Both the position numbers and the translations under genes were made by a program. DNA of 44,216 nucleotides from contig JAZRYX010000037.1 in assembly GCA_045600945.1 (NCBI GenBank), positions 1 through 44,216 on the forward strand. Direction: 5' to 3'. The stretch's first letter is position 1, and every line of letters starts with the position of its first letter. Below the pieces are notes generated by a model. The model was not told the DNA's origin. It saw nothing but the letters and a program-made list of their open reading frames with translations, and did no database searches. This document shows, piece after piece, positions 16,938 to 26,249 of this stretch. The DNA comes from Darwinimomas sp045600945 (GTDB lineage: Bacteria; Bacillota; Clostridia; Lachnospirales; Lachnospiraceae).

Positions 16938-19583
16938 ATGAAAGAACTTGAGAAAAACTACAACCCTTCAGAAATTGAAGGACGGATTTATGAAGACTGG
17001 CTTCAGAATAAATACTTTCATGCCGAAGTAAACAGAGACAAAAAGCCTTTTACTATTGTCATGCCGCCGCCAAATATTACAGGTCAGCTGCATATGGGAC
17101 ATGCTCTTGATAATACTCTTCAGGATATCCTCATCAGATATAAGAGAATGCAGGGTTATGAGGCACTCTGGCAGCCCGGTACCGATCATGCGGCTATTGC
17201 TACAGAGGTTAAGGTCATCAACAAGCTTAAAGAGCAAGGTATAAATAAACAGGAGCTCGGTCGTGAAGGTTTCCTCAAAAAAGCATGGGAATGGAGAGAA
17301 GAATACGGCAGCAGAATAATTCATCAGCTTCATAAGCTTGGATCATCTGCCGACTGGGACAGAGAAAGATTCACAATGGATGAAGGCTGCTCTAATGCTG
17401 TAGAGGAAGTATTTATTAAGTTATATGAAAAAGGATATATCTATAAAGGAAATCGCATCATTAACTGGTGTCCTGTTTGTCATACTTCGATTTCCGATGC
17501 GGAAGTAGAACATGTTGATCAGGATAGTTATTTCTGGCATATAAATTATCCGGTAGTCGGTAAGCCCGGACGTTTTCTTGAAATAGCTACCACAAGACCG
17601 GAAACTCTCTTAGGCGACAGTGCCGTTGCAGTTAATCCGGAAGACGAACGTTATAAGGATTTAATAGGTAAATATGTTAAGCTGCCTCTTACTGACAGGG
17701 AGATTCCTGTTGTGGCCGATGAACATGCCGATATGGAATTCGGAACAGGTTGTGTAAAAATCACTCCTGCGCACGATCCTAACGATTTTGAGGTAGGTCT
17801 GCGTCATAATCTTCCTCAGATTAATATTCTTACAGATGATGCAAAAATCAGCTGTACAGGTTCAAAATATGACGGAATGGACAGATATGAAGCACGTAAA
17901 GCCATGGTTGAAGATTTGAAAGAGTCCGGTCTTCTTGTTAAAATCGTTCCTCATACGCATGCTGTAGGTACTCATGACAGATGCGGAACTACCATCGAGC
18001 CTATGATTAAACCACAGTGGTTCGTAAAGATGGATGAACTTGCAAAACCTGCTATAGCGGCTATTGAAAAAGGTGAGCTTGAATTTGTTCCTGAAAGCTT
18101 CACAAAGACATATCTTCATTGGTTGTATAATATTAAAGACTGGTGTATTTCAAGACAATTATGGTGGGGTCACAGAATCCCGGCATATTATTGCGATGAA
18201 TGCGGTGAGCTTGTGGTTGCTCGTGAACAACCGCATGTCTGCCCGAAATGCGGATGCTCACACTTAACTCAGGATGAAGATACCCTTGACACCTGGTTTT
18301 CATCGGCACTATGGCCTTTCTCAACTTTAGGCTGGCCAAAAGATACCCCTGAGATGGATTATTTTTATCCGACAGATGTACTTGTTACCGGATACGACAT
18401 CATATTCTTCTGGGTAGTACGTATGGTATTCTCTGCATATGAACAGACAGGAAAGAGCCCGTTCCATACTGTTCTTATACACGGTCTTGTTCGTGACTCA
18501 CAAGGAAGAAAGATGAGCAAGTCTCTCGGAAACGGAATCGATCCTATCGAAGTAATAGATAAATACGGTGCTGATGCATTAAGGATGACTTTGATTACCG
18601 GAAATGCTCCGGGAAATGATATGCGATTCTACTGGGAAAGAGTAGAAGCAAGTCGTAACTTTGCAAATAAAGTTTGGAACGCTTCAAGATTCATTATGAT
18701 GAATCTCGAAGACGGTAAAGTTCTTTCCAAACCGGCTGAACTTATGCTCTCAGATAAATGGATTCTTTCCAGATGTAATACAGTAGTTAAGGAAGTAACC
18801 GAGAATCTTGATAAATTCGAGTTGGGAATCGCACTTTCAAAGATATATGACTTTATCTGGGAGGAGTTCTGTGACTGGTATATCGAAATGGTTAAACCTC
18901 GTTTGTGGAACAAAGAGGACCAAACCCGCGATGCCGCTTTATGGACTTTAATTACAGTTCTGAACAAATCACTTAAACTGCTTCATCCGTTTATGCCGTT
19001 TATTACAGAAGAGATATATAAGAATCTCAACGAAAATGAAAGATCCATAATGATTTCAGAATGGCCTTTGTATGACGCAGAATTCAACTTCAGTCTCGAA
19101 GAAAAAGAAGTGGAAACTGTTATGGAAGCCATAAGAGCAATCCGAAATCTCAGAACAAACATGAATGTTGCCCCGAGCAGAAAAGCATCCGTTCACGTTG
19201 TTTTAAGTGATAAGGAATTAAAAGACAGTTTTGAAAACTGCGCTGATTTCTTCAAGTCTCTTGCAAATGCAAGTGAAGTGATTATACAAAATGATAAAAA
19301 CGACATAGCTGCTGATGCTGTATCAACAGTTATATCCGGAGCTACTATTTTCATTCCGCTTGAAGATCTGGTTGATTTTGGTAAAGAGATTGAAAGACTT
19401 ACAAAAGAAGAAGAAAAACTTATGAACGAAATTAATCGTTCACACAATATGCTCGGAAATGAAAAATTCATGTCAAAAGCTCCTGAAGCTAAAATAAATG
19501 AAGAAAAGGATAAACTCGCTAAATATGAGAATATGCTTAAACAGGTTCAGGATCAGCTTACAGTATTGAGGTCTAAAGAATGA
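16938..19583 (+). CDS. valS: Valyl-tRNA synthetase
   Basis: This 881-residue class I synthetase charges tRNA-Val. It has the HIGH-type motif PPPNITGQLHMGHALD (about residues 41-56), the CP1 editing domain with TTRPETLLGD, zinc-like Cys pairs (YCDECGELV, CPKCGC), the KMSKSLGN motif and a C-terminal coiled coil ending in QLTVLRSKE. I chose ATG 16938 because AAGGAG precedes it and the N-terminus then begins MKELEKNYNP like other ValS proteins; the in-frame extension to 16842 overlaps the upstream gene. There is no room for a T-box leader. It sits unusually inside a cluster of uncharacterised TPR-type genes. Confidence 0.97.
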   Translation: MKELEKNYNPSEIEGRIYEDWLQNKYFHAEVNRDKKPFTIVMPPPNITGQLHMGHALDNTLQDILIRYKRMQGYEALWQPGTDHAAIATEVKVINKLKEQGINKQELGREGFLKKAWEWREEYGSRIIHQLHKLGSSADWDRERFTMDEGCSNAVEEVFIKLYEKGYIYKGNRIINWCPVCHTSISDAEVEHVDQDSYFWHINYPVVGKPGRFLEIATTRPETLLGDSAVAVNPEDERYKDLIGKYVKLPLTDREIPVVADEHADMEFGTGCVKITPAHDPNDFEVGLRHNLPQINILTDDAKISCTGSKYDGMDRYEARKAMVEDLKESGLLVKIVPHTHAVGTHDRCGTTIEPMIKPQWFVKMDELAKPAIAAIEKGELEFVPESFTKTYLHWLYNIKDWCISRQLWWGHRIPAYYCDECGELVVAREQPHVCPKCGCSHLTQDEDTLDTWFSSALWPFSTLGWPKDTPEMDYFYPTDVLVTGYDIIFFWVVRMVFSAYEQTGKSPFHTVLIHGLVRDSQGRKMSKSLGNGIDPIEVIDKYGADALRMTLITGNAPGNDMRFYWERVEASRNFANKVWNASRFIMMNLEDGKVLSKPAELMLSDKWILSRCNTVVKEVTENLDKFELGIALSKIYDFIWEEFCDWYIEMVKPRLWNKEDQTRDAALWTLITVLNKSLKLLHPFMPFITEEIYKNLNENERSIMISEWPLYDAEFNFSLEEKEVETVMEAIRAIRNLRTNMNVAPSRKASVHVVLSDKELKDSFENCADFFKSLANASEVIIQNDKNDIAADAVSTVISGATIFIPLEDLVDFGKEIERLTKEEEKLMNEINRSHNMLGNEKFMSKAPEAKINEEKDKLAKYENMLKQVQDQLTVLRSKE

Positions 19584-19720
19584 TTAATTTTGATGAAGAG
19601 ATTAATAATTTCAAGCCCAGCCTTGAGATTTCAAAAGTCGAAGAGGCTATAGTTCACAGCGATATCACCGATGTTCAGGATATTATGCTTGAAATGTTAA
19701 AAAGTGCTGCCAGGGAGTGA
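19580..19720 (+). CDS. 46-residue conserved-looking acidic small protein
   Basis: A short frame begins at ATG 19580, which overlaps the valS stop as ATGA, with GAGG nine to twelve bases upstream, and ends at TGA 19718, two bases before the next gene's ATG. The product begins MINFDEEINNFKPSLEISK and ends MLEMLKSAARE; it is acidic and probably helical. The frame fills the gap between valS and the TPR gene exactly, which together with the Shine-Dalgarno site and the coupled start argues that it is real. It recalls short unnamed proteins seen next to valS in Lachnospiraceae. Function is unknown. Confidence 0.7.
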   Translation: MINFDEEINNFKPSLEISKVEEAIVHSDITDVQDIMLEMLKSAARE

Positions 19721-19722
19721 TC

Positions 19723-21063
19723 ATGGATATAGCAAGAAGATGTATATACATCTCCAACAGCTATTATAATATTGGTCTGAAGCTGGCACAGGAAAAGAAT
19801 CTCACAGGTGCGGCTGATAACCTTAAAAAAGCATTGAAGTTCAACAAAAGAAATACAGATGCAAGAAACCTGTTGGGACTGATTTACTATCATATAGGCG
19901 AAGCTTCAGATGCCTTGGTTCAGTGGGTACTGAGCCTTAATTTACAACCTCAAAATAATGATGCTGACAGATATTTAAATGATTTGCAGCGTCAAAGCGG
20001 ACTCCTTGATTCATATGGTCAGGCAATCCTTAAATTTAATCAGGCTCTTGAACTTTCACAGTCCGGAACTGATGATCTTGCCATACTTCAGCTTGCAAAG
20101 GTAACCGAAACCCATAAATCATATATGAGGGCACATTTACTTTTAGGTCTTCTATATATGGAGACGGGAGACTATCCCAAAGCTTACAGAAGCTTCCAGA
20201 ATGTATTAAGGATAGACAGAGGTAATTCTCTTGCAATAAGATGTATTGAAGAACTTAAGAGCTATCAGAAGAGCTCAAAAGGATCTAAAAAATCTCTGAC
20301 TAAAGTAATAAGTCCCGAAAATGCAAAAGAAGATTCTGATATCATTATTCCGAAACCATATAAAGAACATCAGGCTTTACTTACAGCAAGCAATGTTCTG
20401 ATAGGACTTCTTATAGGCATAGCAAGTGTCGTTTTTATCTATTTACCGGTTAAGGAAGCTGCTATATCAAAGGAATATAACAAACAAGTTATAAATGTCA
20501 GCCAGCAGCTTTCCGGAGCAAACAAAACGCTTAAGCAGAAAGCCGAAGAAGAGGAAGTATTAAATCAGGAGATGTCTCATATACAGTCCGAAATGGAAAG
20601 CATAAATGAAGTAAATGACAACAAGCGCCTGACACTTCAGAATCTTATGGGGGCAATAAGAGCATATGATGCAGGAAACATAGAAAAAGCCGCCGGATTA
20701 TACGCTAAAATTAATCCGAATTTCATAGAGGATGTTACTGACACCGAAGAATCAGCTGAATCAACAGTTTCTCCGACAGAGTATTATAACGAACTTAAAA
20801 CGTATTTTGATAATGACGGATATGTTACTATAACTCATAACGGAGACAGGTTGTATGAAGATCAGGATTATCAGGGAGCAATGGATCTTTATGATTTAAG
20901 TATTTCCGTACATCCCGAAAACCCCGTAGCTATTTATAAAAAGGGTCTTTGTTATTTCCAGATGGGAGATAGAAAGAAAGCAAATGAAATGTTCACTCAG
21001 GTAATCGATAATTATCCGGATCATGAAGCTGCGGAACTTGCACGAAAAGAGCGAGGAGATTAA
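19723..21063 (+). CDS. Membrane-anchored TPR protein
   Basis: This 446-residue protein has cytoplasmic TPR repeats at about residues 10-75 and 120-180 (e.g. AHLLLGLLYMETGDYPKAYR), a single transmembrane helix at about residues 219-242, an extracytoplasmic coiled coil at about 250-310 rich in Glu and Gln, and a further pair of TPRs at the C-terminus (YEDQDYQGAMDLYDLSI, YKKGLCYFQMGDRKKANEMF). ATG 19723 is preferred over GTG 19717 because AGGGAG is correctly spaced. It closes the DUF5717-like operon and could link cytoplasmic cluster proteins to the cell envelope. A penicillin-binding protein gene lies convergently downstream. Function is unknown. Confidence 0.82.
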   Translation: MDIARRCIYISNSYYNIGLKLAQEKNLTGAADNLKKALKFNKRNTDARNLLGLIYYHIGEASDALVQWVLSLNLQPQNNDADRYLNDLQRQSGLLDSYGQAILKFNQALELSQSGTDDLAILQLAKVTETHKSYMRAHLLLGLLYMETGDYPKAYRSFQNVLRIDRGNSLAIRCIEELKSYQKSSKGSKKSLTKVISPENAKEDSDIIIPKPYKEHQALLTASNVLIGLLIGIASVVFIYLPVKEAAISKEYNKQVINVSQQLSGANKTLKQKAEEEEVLNQEMSHIQSEMESINEVNDNKRLTLQNLMGAIRAYDAGNIEKAAGLYAKINPNFIEDVTDTEESAESTVSPTEYYNELKTYFDNDGYVTITHNGDRLYEDQDYQGAMDLYDLSISVHPENPVAIYKKGLCYFQMGDRKKANEMFTQVIDNYPDHEAAELARKERGD

Positions 21064-21076
21064 TCCCCGCTCTTTT
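21045..21076 (+). terminator. Bidirectional intrinsic terminator
   Basis: AAAAGAGCG (21045-21053) pairs with CGCTCTTTT (21068-21076), with a further GG/CC pair around the loop. The stem overlaps the stop codon of the TPR gene. The T-tract is short on the plus strand and mirrored on the minus strand, so it may also serve the convergent penicillin-binding protein gene. Confidence 0.7.
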
Positions 21077-21085
21077 ATACATAAC

Positions 21086-21107
21086 AGGAAATTGCTCAGC
21101 ATTTCCT
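21086..21107 (-). terminator. Inverted repeat downstream of the PBP gene
   Basis: AGGAAAT (21086-21092) and ATTTCCT (21101-21107) form a 7-bp stem with an inner GC/GC pair. There is no clear T-tract, so it is a weak terminator or an mRNA 3'-end stabiliser of the minus-strand gene. Confidence 0.4.
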
Positions 21108-21122
21108 ATTATAAAATCTGCG

Positions 21123-23681
21123 TTAATGCATCGGTGGTGGTTCTACCATTCCCGGTCCGTTGTAATATTCGTTAGCCTCTCCCGGAGCTATCGGAATAAC
21201 AAATCCCGGTCCATATTCCTCATACTGGAAAGGATCTACAGTTTCAGGTTCTGTCTCAGGCGGAATATAACTGAGATCATCTGTATATTCTGATCCTTCA
21301 GGAACGATGATACCTGTCTCGATATGGTGATTGCAGCTTCTGTTCGGCTCTGTACCGATAGCAAAATATTCGGAATAGGTCGGATTTCCTCTGGTATCCA
21401 GTTCACAGAATTCTCCCGGATAATACCCTGATTTACGACATATAGTAGCTTTTGTAATTGAGTCCGGAACCGTAAATCCTGGATCAACCAGTCCTTCATG
21501 AACCCTTGTCATAATCTTTTTCCAAATCTGTTTATGGAATGATGTCTGTCCCGAAAGAGTATTCTCATTATTATCATATCCGGCCCATACCGCTGCCGTA
21601 TAATACGGTGTGAATCCGGCAAACCATATATCGTAGTTATTGGATGTCGTACCTGATTTGCCTGCACAGCTCATTCCATCAAGATGTGCCGCGGTAGAAG
21701 TCGAGTTTACACTCATATCACCGCTGGAATACAGCCTGTTAGGCAACATTGAATCTTTCATGGCGTCTGTAAGAAGAAATGCCGTTGATTCATTAAACAC
21801 CTGAACAGGTTCCTTCTTTACCTCATATATTACTTTTCCGTTATGATCAAGTATCTTTGTAAAGAACTTGGGTTTAATATATTGTCCGTGATTTGCTATG
21901 GCTGCATAAGCGCCCGTAAGTTCAAGATTGCTTACACCCAGCGTTATACCACCTAAAGCAGTAGAAGCATTATAATCAGTATCGGTAAGAGTCGTGATAC
22001 CAAGTCTCCTGCAGTAATCAATTGCCAGTTCCGGACCTACGGTCTCAATAAGGCAACGTACGGCGATAATATTCATCGAATATACGATTCCGTCACGTAT
22101 ATTACACCAACCTGCATATCCGGAAGAATACCAGTTTCTGAATGTCTTTGCTCCGACTGTATAAGGGGCATCGTAATATACAGTAGCAAGAGTAGCACCG
22201 CAGGCATCGATAGCAGGTCCGAATGCAGAAAGCACTTTAAATGTGGATCCCGGCTGTCTTAAAGAATTGGTTGCCCTGTTAAGAGTAAGTGATGCTTTTT
22301 TTGTTCCTCGTCCGCCTGATATAGCTTTTACGTATCCGGTAGACTGATCCATGATTACGAAGCTTACCTGTGGTTCAAGTGTAGTTACAAGGCTCTCACC
22401 AACCACTTCGCCATCATTTCCGACTATACTGTCGCGATACTCACTGACAGCAGCCCGTGCATCTTCCTCAGTCTCATATAGAATGACATAAGATTTCTCA
22501 TTTGCCGCTGCCCATTCTTTCATGGTCTTTTCGGAGTAGTGTTTTGTCTCGCCGAATTTATCCTGTACAGACAATCTGTATTCAATCGCATATTTTGAAG
22601 AAACATAGTTTTCCGGATCATTTACCTCGGAATCAACTATCTCCTGTATCTTCGGATCCTGAGTGGTGTAAATTGATAATCCGCCGCTGTAAAGCATATT
22701 ATGTGCCTGAGTATCGGTATATCCGAATTCCTCTTTCAGAACCTCGCTGACCTGATCAACAAGCTCATCCGTAAAATAAGAATATGTACGCATATTTTCC
22801 TTGGAAACTATATCGATATTCTGTATTCTGTCATATACCGGATCAGCCAGAGCCTCAAGTCTTTGTTCTTCGGTTATATAACCCTGGTCCTGCATATATT
22901 GCAATATTACTTCTCGTTTTTCAGCATTTCTTTCTTTACCTGTAATAGGATTAAGCTTTGAAGGGTTCTGAGTGATTCCTGCAATAACAGCACACTCTGA
23001 AAGAGTGAGATCTGAAATATCCTTGTCAAAGTATCTCTTTGCCGCAACCTTTACTCCCAGGGAATTGTTACCGAGATTGATTGTATTAAGGTAATTTGTC
23101 AGGATGAGTTTCTTATCCATAACTTTCTCAAGTTCGACAGCCAGATACTGCTCCTGGAACTTGCGTTCAAGTTTCTCACCGAAACTCTTTTCGAAACCAC
23201 CGTTGAAGACATTATTCTTGATAAGCTGCTGAGTGATAGTCGATCCACCGCCTTCTGAATTTCCCGTAAGAACGCCCTTTGCGGCACGGAAGATGGCACG
23301 GGTATCGATACCGTTGTGTTCCCAGAATCGCGCATCCTCAATTGCCACAAATGCATTGATCAGATCCTGAGGTAATTCGTCATATGTTACTTCTGCACGG
23401 TTGGAACCTTCCATTACAAGAGTATCGGTAAGTTGTCCGTCAGCATTATATACACCGGTCGCATATCCCATCGGTACGATACTTTCCATGCTTATTTCCG
23501 GCGTATTATCTACTATACCCATGAATACACCGACACCTGCACTAAGTGCAAAAATCGTACACAAAAGAACAACAACAAGGACTGTTTTTAAAATCCAGAC
23601 AATAACCTTGTTGAAGTATTTTCTTGAATTTGTCTTATTGTCTTTCAGCTTCTTTTCGACAGCAATTCTCGAAAAATCCAT
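21123..23681 (-). CDS. Class A penicillin-binding protein (PBP1A family)
   Basis: This 852-residue bifunctional enzyme polymerises and cross-links peptidoglycan outside the membrane. After a short basic cytoplasmic tail there is one transmembrane helix (about residues 26-56). The GT51 glycosyltransferase domain has catalytic E115 in EDARFWEHNG and the GGSTITQQLIKN motif. The transpeptidase domain has SxxK in RQPGSTFK, SxN in YSMN and KSGTTSN. The C-terminal ~60 residues are Pro, Glu and Tyr rich and low complexity, probably extending into the wall. GGAGGC lies upstream of ATG 23681. Confidence 0.94.
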   Translation of the reverse strand: MDFSRIAVEKKLKDNKTNSRKYFNKVIVWILKTVLVVVLLCTIFALSAGVGVFMGIVDNTPEISMESIVPMGYATGVYNADGQLTDTLVMEGSNRAEVTYDELPQDLINAFVAIEDARFWEHNGIDTRAIFRAAKGVLTGNSEGGGSTITQQLIKNNVFNGGFEKSFGEKLERKFQEQYLAVELEKVMDKKLILTNYLNTINLGNNSLGVKVAAKRYFDKDISDLTLSECAVIAGITQNPSKLNPITGKERNAEKREVILQYMQDQGYITEEQRLEALADPVYDRIQNIDIVSKENMRTYSYFTDELVDQVSEVLKEEFGYTDTQAHNMLYSGGLSIYTTQDPKIQEIVDSEVNDPENYVSSKYAIEYRLSVQDKFGETKHYSEKTMKEWAAANEKSYVILYETEEDARAAVSEYRDSIVGNDGEVVGESLVTTLEPQVSFVIMDQSTGYVKAISGGRGTKKASLTLNRATNSLRQPGSTFKVLSAFGPAIDACGATLATVYYDAPYTVGAKTFRNWYSSGYAGWCNIRDGIVYSMNIIAVRCLIETVGPELAIDYCRRLGITTLTDTDYNASTALGGITLGVSNLELTGAYAAIANHGQYIKPKFFTKILDHNGKVIYEVKKEPVQVFNESTAFLLTDAMKDSMLPNRLYSSGDMSVNSTSTAAHLDGMSCAGKSGTTSNNYDIWFAGFTPYYTAAVWAGYDNNENTLSGQTSFHKQIWKKIMTRVHEGLVDPGFTVPDSITKATICRKSGYYPGEFCELDTRGNPTYSEYFAIGTEPNRSCNHHIETGIIVPEGSEYTDDLSYIPPETEPETVDPFQYEEYGPGFVIPIAPGEANEYYNGPGMVEPPPMH

Positions 23682-23700
23682 AATGCCTCCAAACAGAAAT

Positions 23701-23730
23701 ATTATACCATAAGTAGAATTGTTATACCAA
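23701..23730 (-). promoter_or_regulatory. Promoter of the PBP gene
   Basis: On the minus strand, TTGGTA (23730-23725) and TATAAT (23706-23701) are 18 bases apart, and TGG directly precedes the -10. The start would be near 23694, with GGAGG in a short leader. Confidence 0.6.
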
Positions 23731-23747
23731 AAGAAAGGTAAAAGTTC

Positions 23748-23753
23748 TATAAT
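23748..23753 (+). promoter_or_regulatory. -10 element directly upstream of yigZ (predicted leaderless)
   Basis: A perfect TATAAT is followed by seven bases and then ATG 23761. The -35 region is weak (TACCAA at 17 bases). The nearest purine-rich stretch, AAAGG, is over 20 bases from the ATG, so there is no usable Shine-Dalgarno site. Confidence 0.5.
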
Positions 23754-23760
23754 AGAAACT

Positions 23761-24411
23761 ATGAAGAATACTTACAATATACTGTATTCCGGAGGTTCCG
23801 GAAAAATAGAAGAGAAAAAGTCCGTATTCATAGCCGATGTCCGTCCAGTACACAGCGAAGGTGAGATTACGTCTTTTATGGATGAGGTCAAAAAAAAATA
23901 CTGGGATGCAAGCCATCATTGCTATGCTTATGTTCTGAGCGGAGATCCTGCGCCCAAAAAGTTTTCCGATGCAGGTGAACCCTCCGGAACTGCCGGAAAA
24001 CCGATATTAGACGTCATTGAAGGGAATAGTCTTCATGATACGATGATAATTGTTACAAGATATTTTGGCGGAACACTTCTTGGCACCGGTGGTCTTGTAA
24101 GAGCATATCAGGCTGCCGCAAAGTCCTGCCTTGAACATTCTACTATTACCGAAAGACACGACGGAATACTGCTCACATATGTAATTGACTATGATTTCTA
24201 CGGAAAACTTCAGAAAATGGCAGAAAAAGAACCTGTTTATCTGCTAAATCCGGATTTTTCCGACAAAATTAAATTAAGTATAGCAGTAGACAAATCCATT
24301 TATACGAATATAATAGATAAGGTTGAGGAATTGAGTGCCGCAAAGGCCAGCTTAATCAACAAAGAAGAGATATATTTTACAGACATCAATGGTAAGGTTG
24401 AAGTATTATGA
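23761..24411 (+). CDS. yigZ: YigZ/IMPACT-family protein
   Basis: This 216-residue protein belongs to the UPF0029/IMPACT family, whose eukaryotic members modulate translation control; the bacterial role is not settled. The N-terminal domain holds the family signature from DASHHCYAYV through DAGEPSGTAGKPIL to VTRYFGGTLLGTGGLVRAY, and the C-terminal part is a DUF1949-like ferredoxin fold. ATG 23761 gives the family's normal N-terminus. The last four bases overlap the start of typA, so the two form one transcript. Confidence 0.92.
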   Translation: MKNTYNILYSGGSGKIEEKKSVFIADVRPVHSEGEITSFMDEVKKKYWDASHHCYAYVLSGDPAPKKFSDAGEPSGTAGKPILDVIEGNSLHDTMIIVTRYFGGTLLGTGGLVRAYQAAAKSCLEHSTITERHDGILLTYVIDYDFYGKLQKMAEKEPVYLLNPDFSDKIKLSIAVDKSIYTNIIDKVEELSAAKASLINKEEIYFTDINGKVEVL

Positions 24412-26249
24412 AAATTAACAGAGATAATATCCGAAATGTTGCAATTATCGCACACGTTGATCACGGAAAGACAACCCTTGTTGATCAGCTTTTAAGACAA
24501 AGCGGTATATTCAGGGCAAATCAGGAAGTAGTCGATCGTGTCATGGACTCAAATGATATCGAACGTGAGCGCGGTATCACTATTTTGTCCAAAAATACAG
24601 CTGTTTCTTATAAAGATGTAAAGATCAATATCATCGACACACCCGGACATGCTGATTTCGGCGGCGAGGTCGAACGTGTCCTTAAGATGGTTAACGGTGT
24701 CATTCTTGTAGTTGATGCGTATGAGGGAGTTATGCCTCAAACAAAATTCGTCCTCAAGAAGGCAATAGAGCTGGATCTTGATCTTATATGCTGTATCAAT
24801 AAGTGCGATCGTCCCGAGGCAAGGTCGGAAGAAGTCGTTGATGAAGTCCTTGAGCTCCTCATGGACCTTGATGCAAGTGACAGACAACTCGAGTGTCCGT
24901 TCGTCTATGCAAGTGCCAGAAGCGGATGGTGCAGGTACTCACTTGAAGATGATAACAATGATATGGTTTCTCTTTTTGAAACCATCATCAAATCCATACC
25001 GGCTCCGGCCGGAGATCCTGATGCAGATACTCAGGTTCTTATCAGTACGATCGACTATAATGAATATGTCGGTCGTATCGGTGTAGGCAAAGTGGATAAC
25101 GGAACAATAAAAGTCAATCAGGAATGTGCTATCGTTAACCACCATGAACCTGACAAGTTCAGGAAAATCAAAATCGGAAAGCTTTATGAATTTGACGGTC
25201 TTGCCAGAGTTGAAGTAAATGAAGCAACAATAGGAAGCATCGTTGCAATAAGCGGGATTTCCGATATACATATCGGAGATACAATCACCTCTGTTGATAA
25301 TCCACAGGCCATACCTTTTCAGAAGATTTCCGAGCCTACAATTTCGATGTTCTTCATGGTTAATGATTCACCGCTTGCCGGACAGGAAGGCAAATATGTT
25401 ACTTCAAGACATATACGCGAAAGACTGTTCCGTGAGCTGAACACCGATGTATCTTTACGTGTTGAAGAAACCGATTCACCCGATACATTTAAGGTAAGCG
25501 GACGCGGTGAGCTGCATCTTTCAGTACTCATTGAAAACATGAGAAGAGAAGGGTACGAATTTGCCGTAAGCAAGGCTGAAGTTATATACAAGTACAACGA
25601 AAACAATCAAAAACAGGAGCCTATGGAAATAGCTTATATAGATGTTCCCGAAGACTACACCGGCTCCGTTATACAAAAACTCACTACACGTAAGGGAGAC
25701 CTTATGGGTATGACTCCGATACACGGCGGATATACAAGACTTGAATTCTCCATCCCGTCAAGAGGACTTATCGGATACAGAGGTGAGTTCATGACAGACA
25801 CAAAAGGAGAGGGCATCATCAATACCGAGTTCGCCGGATATGCACCTTACAGGGGTGATATGTTCTACAGAAGAAACGGTTCAATCATCTGTTTTGAGAG
25901 CGGAGAGTCCATCACATACGGTCTTTTCAATGCTCAGGAAAGAGGTGAGCTCTTCATCGGACCCGGTCATAAAGTATATGCAGGTATGATAATTGGCCAG
26001 ACCGGTAAATCAGAAGATGTTGAAATCAATGTCTGCAAAACAAAAAAGCTCACCAACACTCGTTCATCAAGTGCCGATGAGGCTTTAAGGCTTGTACCGC
26101 CGAAGATCATGAGTCTTGAACAGTCTCTGGAATTCATAGATACAGATGAGCTCCTTGAGATTACTCCGGAAAGCCTGAGAATCCGTAAAAAGATCCTTGA
26201 TCCGCTGCTCAGAAAGAGAGCAATGCTCAAAACCAAATCTCAAATGTAA
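24408..26249 (+). CDS. typA: Translational GTPase TypA/BipA
   Basis: This 613-residue ribosome-associated GTPase is related to EF-G and LepA and supports ribosome assembly, especially under stress. G1 is AHVDHGKT (residues 15-22), G2 contains RGITI, G3 is DTPGHADFGGEV and G4 is NKCD; domains II, III and V and the BipA-specific C-terminal domain (SRGLIGYRGEFMTDT onward) are all present. The start overlaps the yigZ stop. The 3' end overlaps the convergent aroA by 10 bases, and its terminator lies inside aroA. Confidence 0.97.
   Translation: MKINRDNIRNVAIIAHVDHGKTTLVDQLLRQSGIFRANQEVVDRVMDSNDIERERGITILSKNTAVSYKDVKINIIDTPGHADFGGEVERVLKMVNGVILVVDAYEGVMPQTKFVLKKAIELDLDLICCINKCDRPEARSEEVVDEVLELLMDLDASDRQLECPFVYASARSGWCRYSLEDDNNDMVSLFETIIKSIPAPAGDPDADTQVLISTIDYNEYVGRIGVGKVDNGTIKVNQECAIVNHHEPDKFRKIKIGKLYEFDGLARVEVNEATIGSIVAISGISDIHIGDTITSVDNPQAIPFQKISEPTISMFFMVNDSPLAGQEGKYVTSRHIRERLFRELNTDVSLRVEETDSPDTFKVSGRGELHLSVLIENMRREGYEFAVSKAEVIYKYNENNQKQEPMEIAYIDVPEDYTGSVIQKLTTRKGDLMGMTPIHGGYTRLEFSIPSRGLIGYRGEFMTDTKGEGIINTEFAGYAPYRGDMFYRRNGSIICFESGESITYGLFNAQERGELFIGPGHKVYAGMIIGQTGKSEDVEINVCKTKKLTNTRSSSADEALRLVPPKIMSLEQSLEFIDTDELLEITPESLRIRKKILDPLLRKRAMLKTKSQM

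Noticed and set aside
23719..23760. TTG start for a longer YigZ
   Set aside because: The extra residues do not fit the family and would run across the -10 element.
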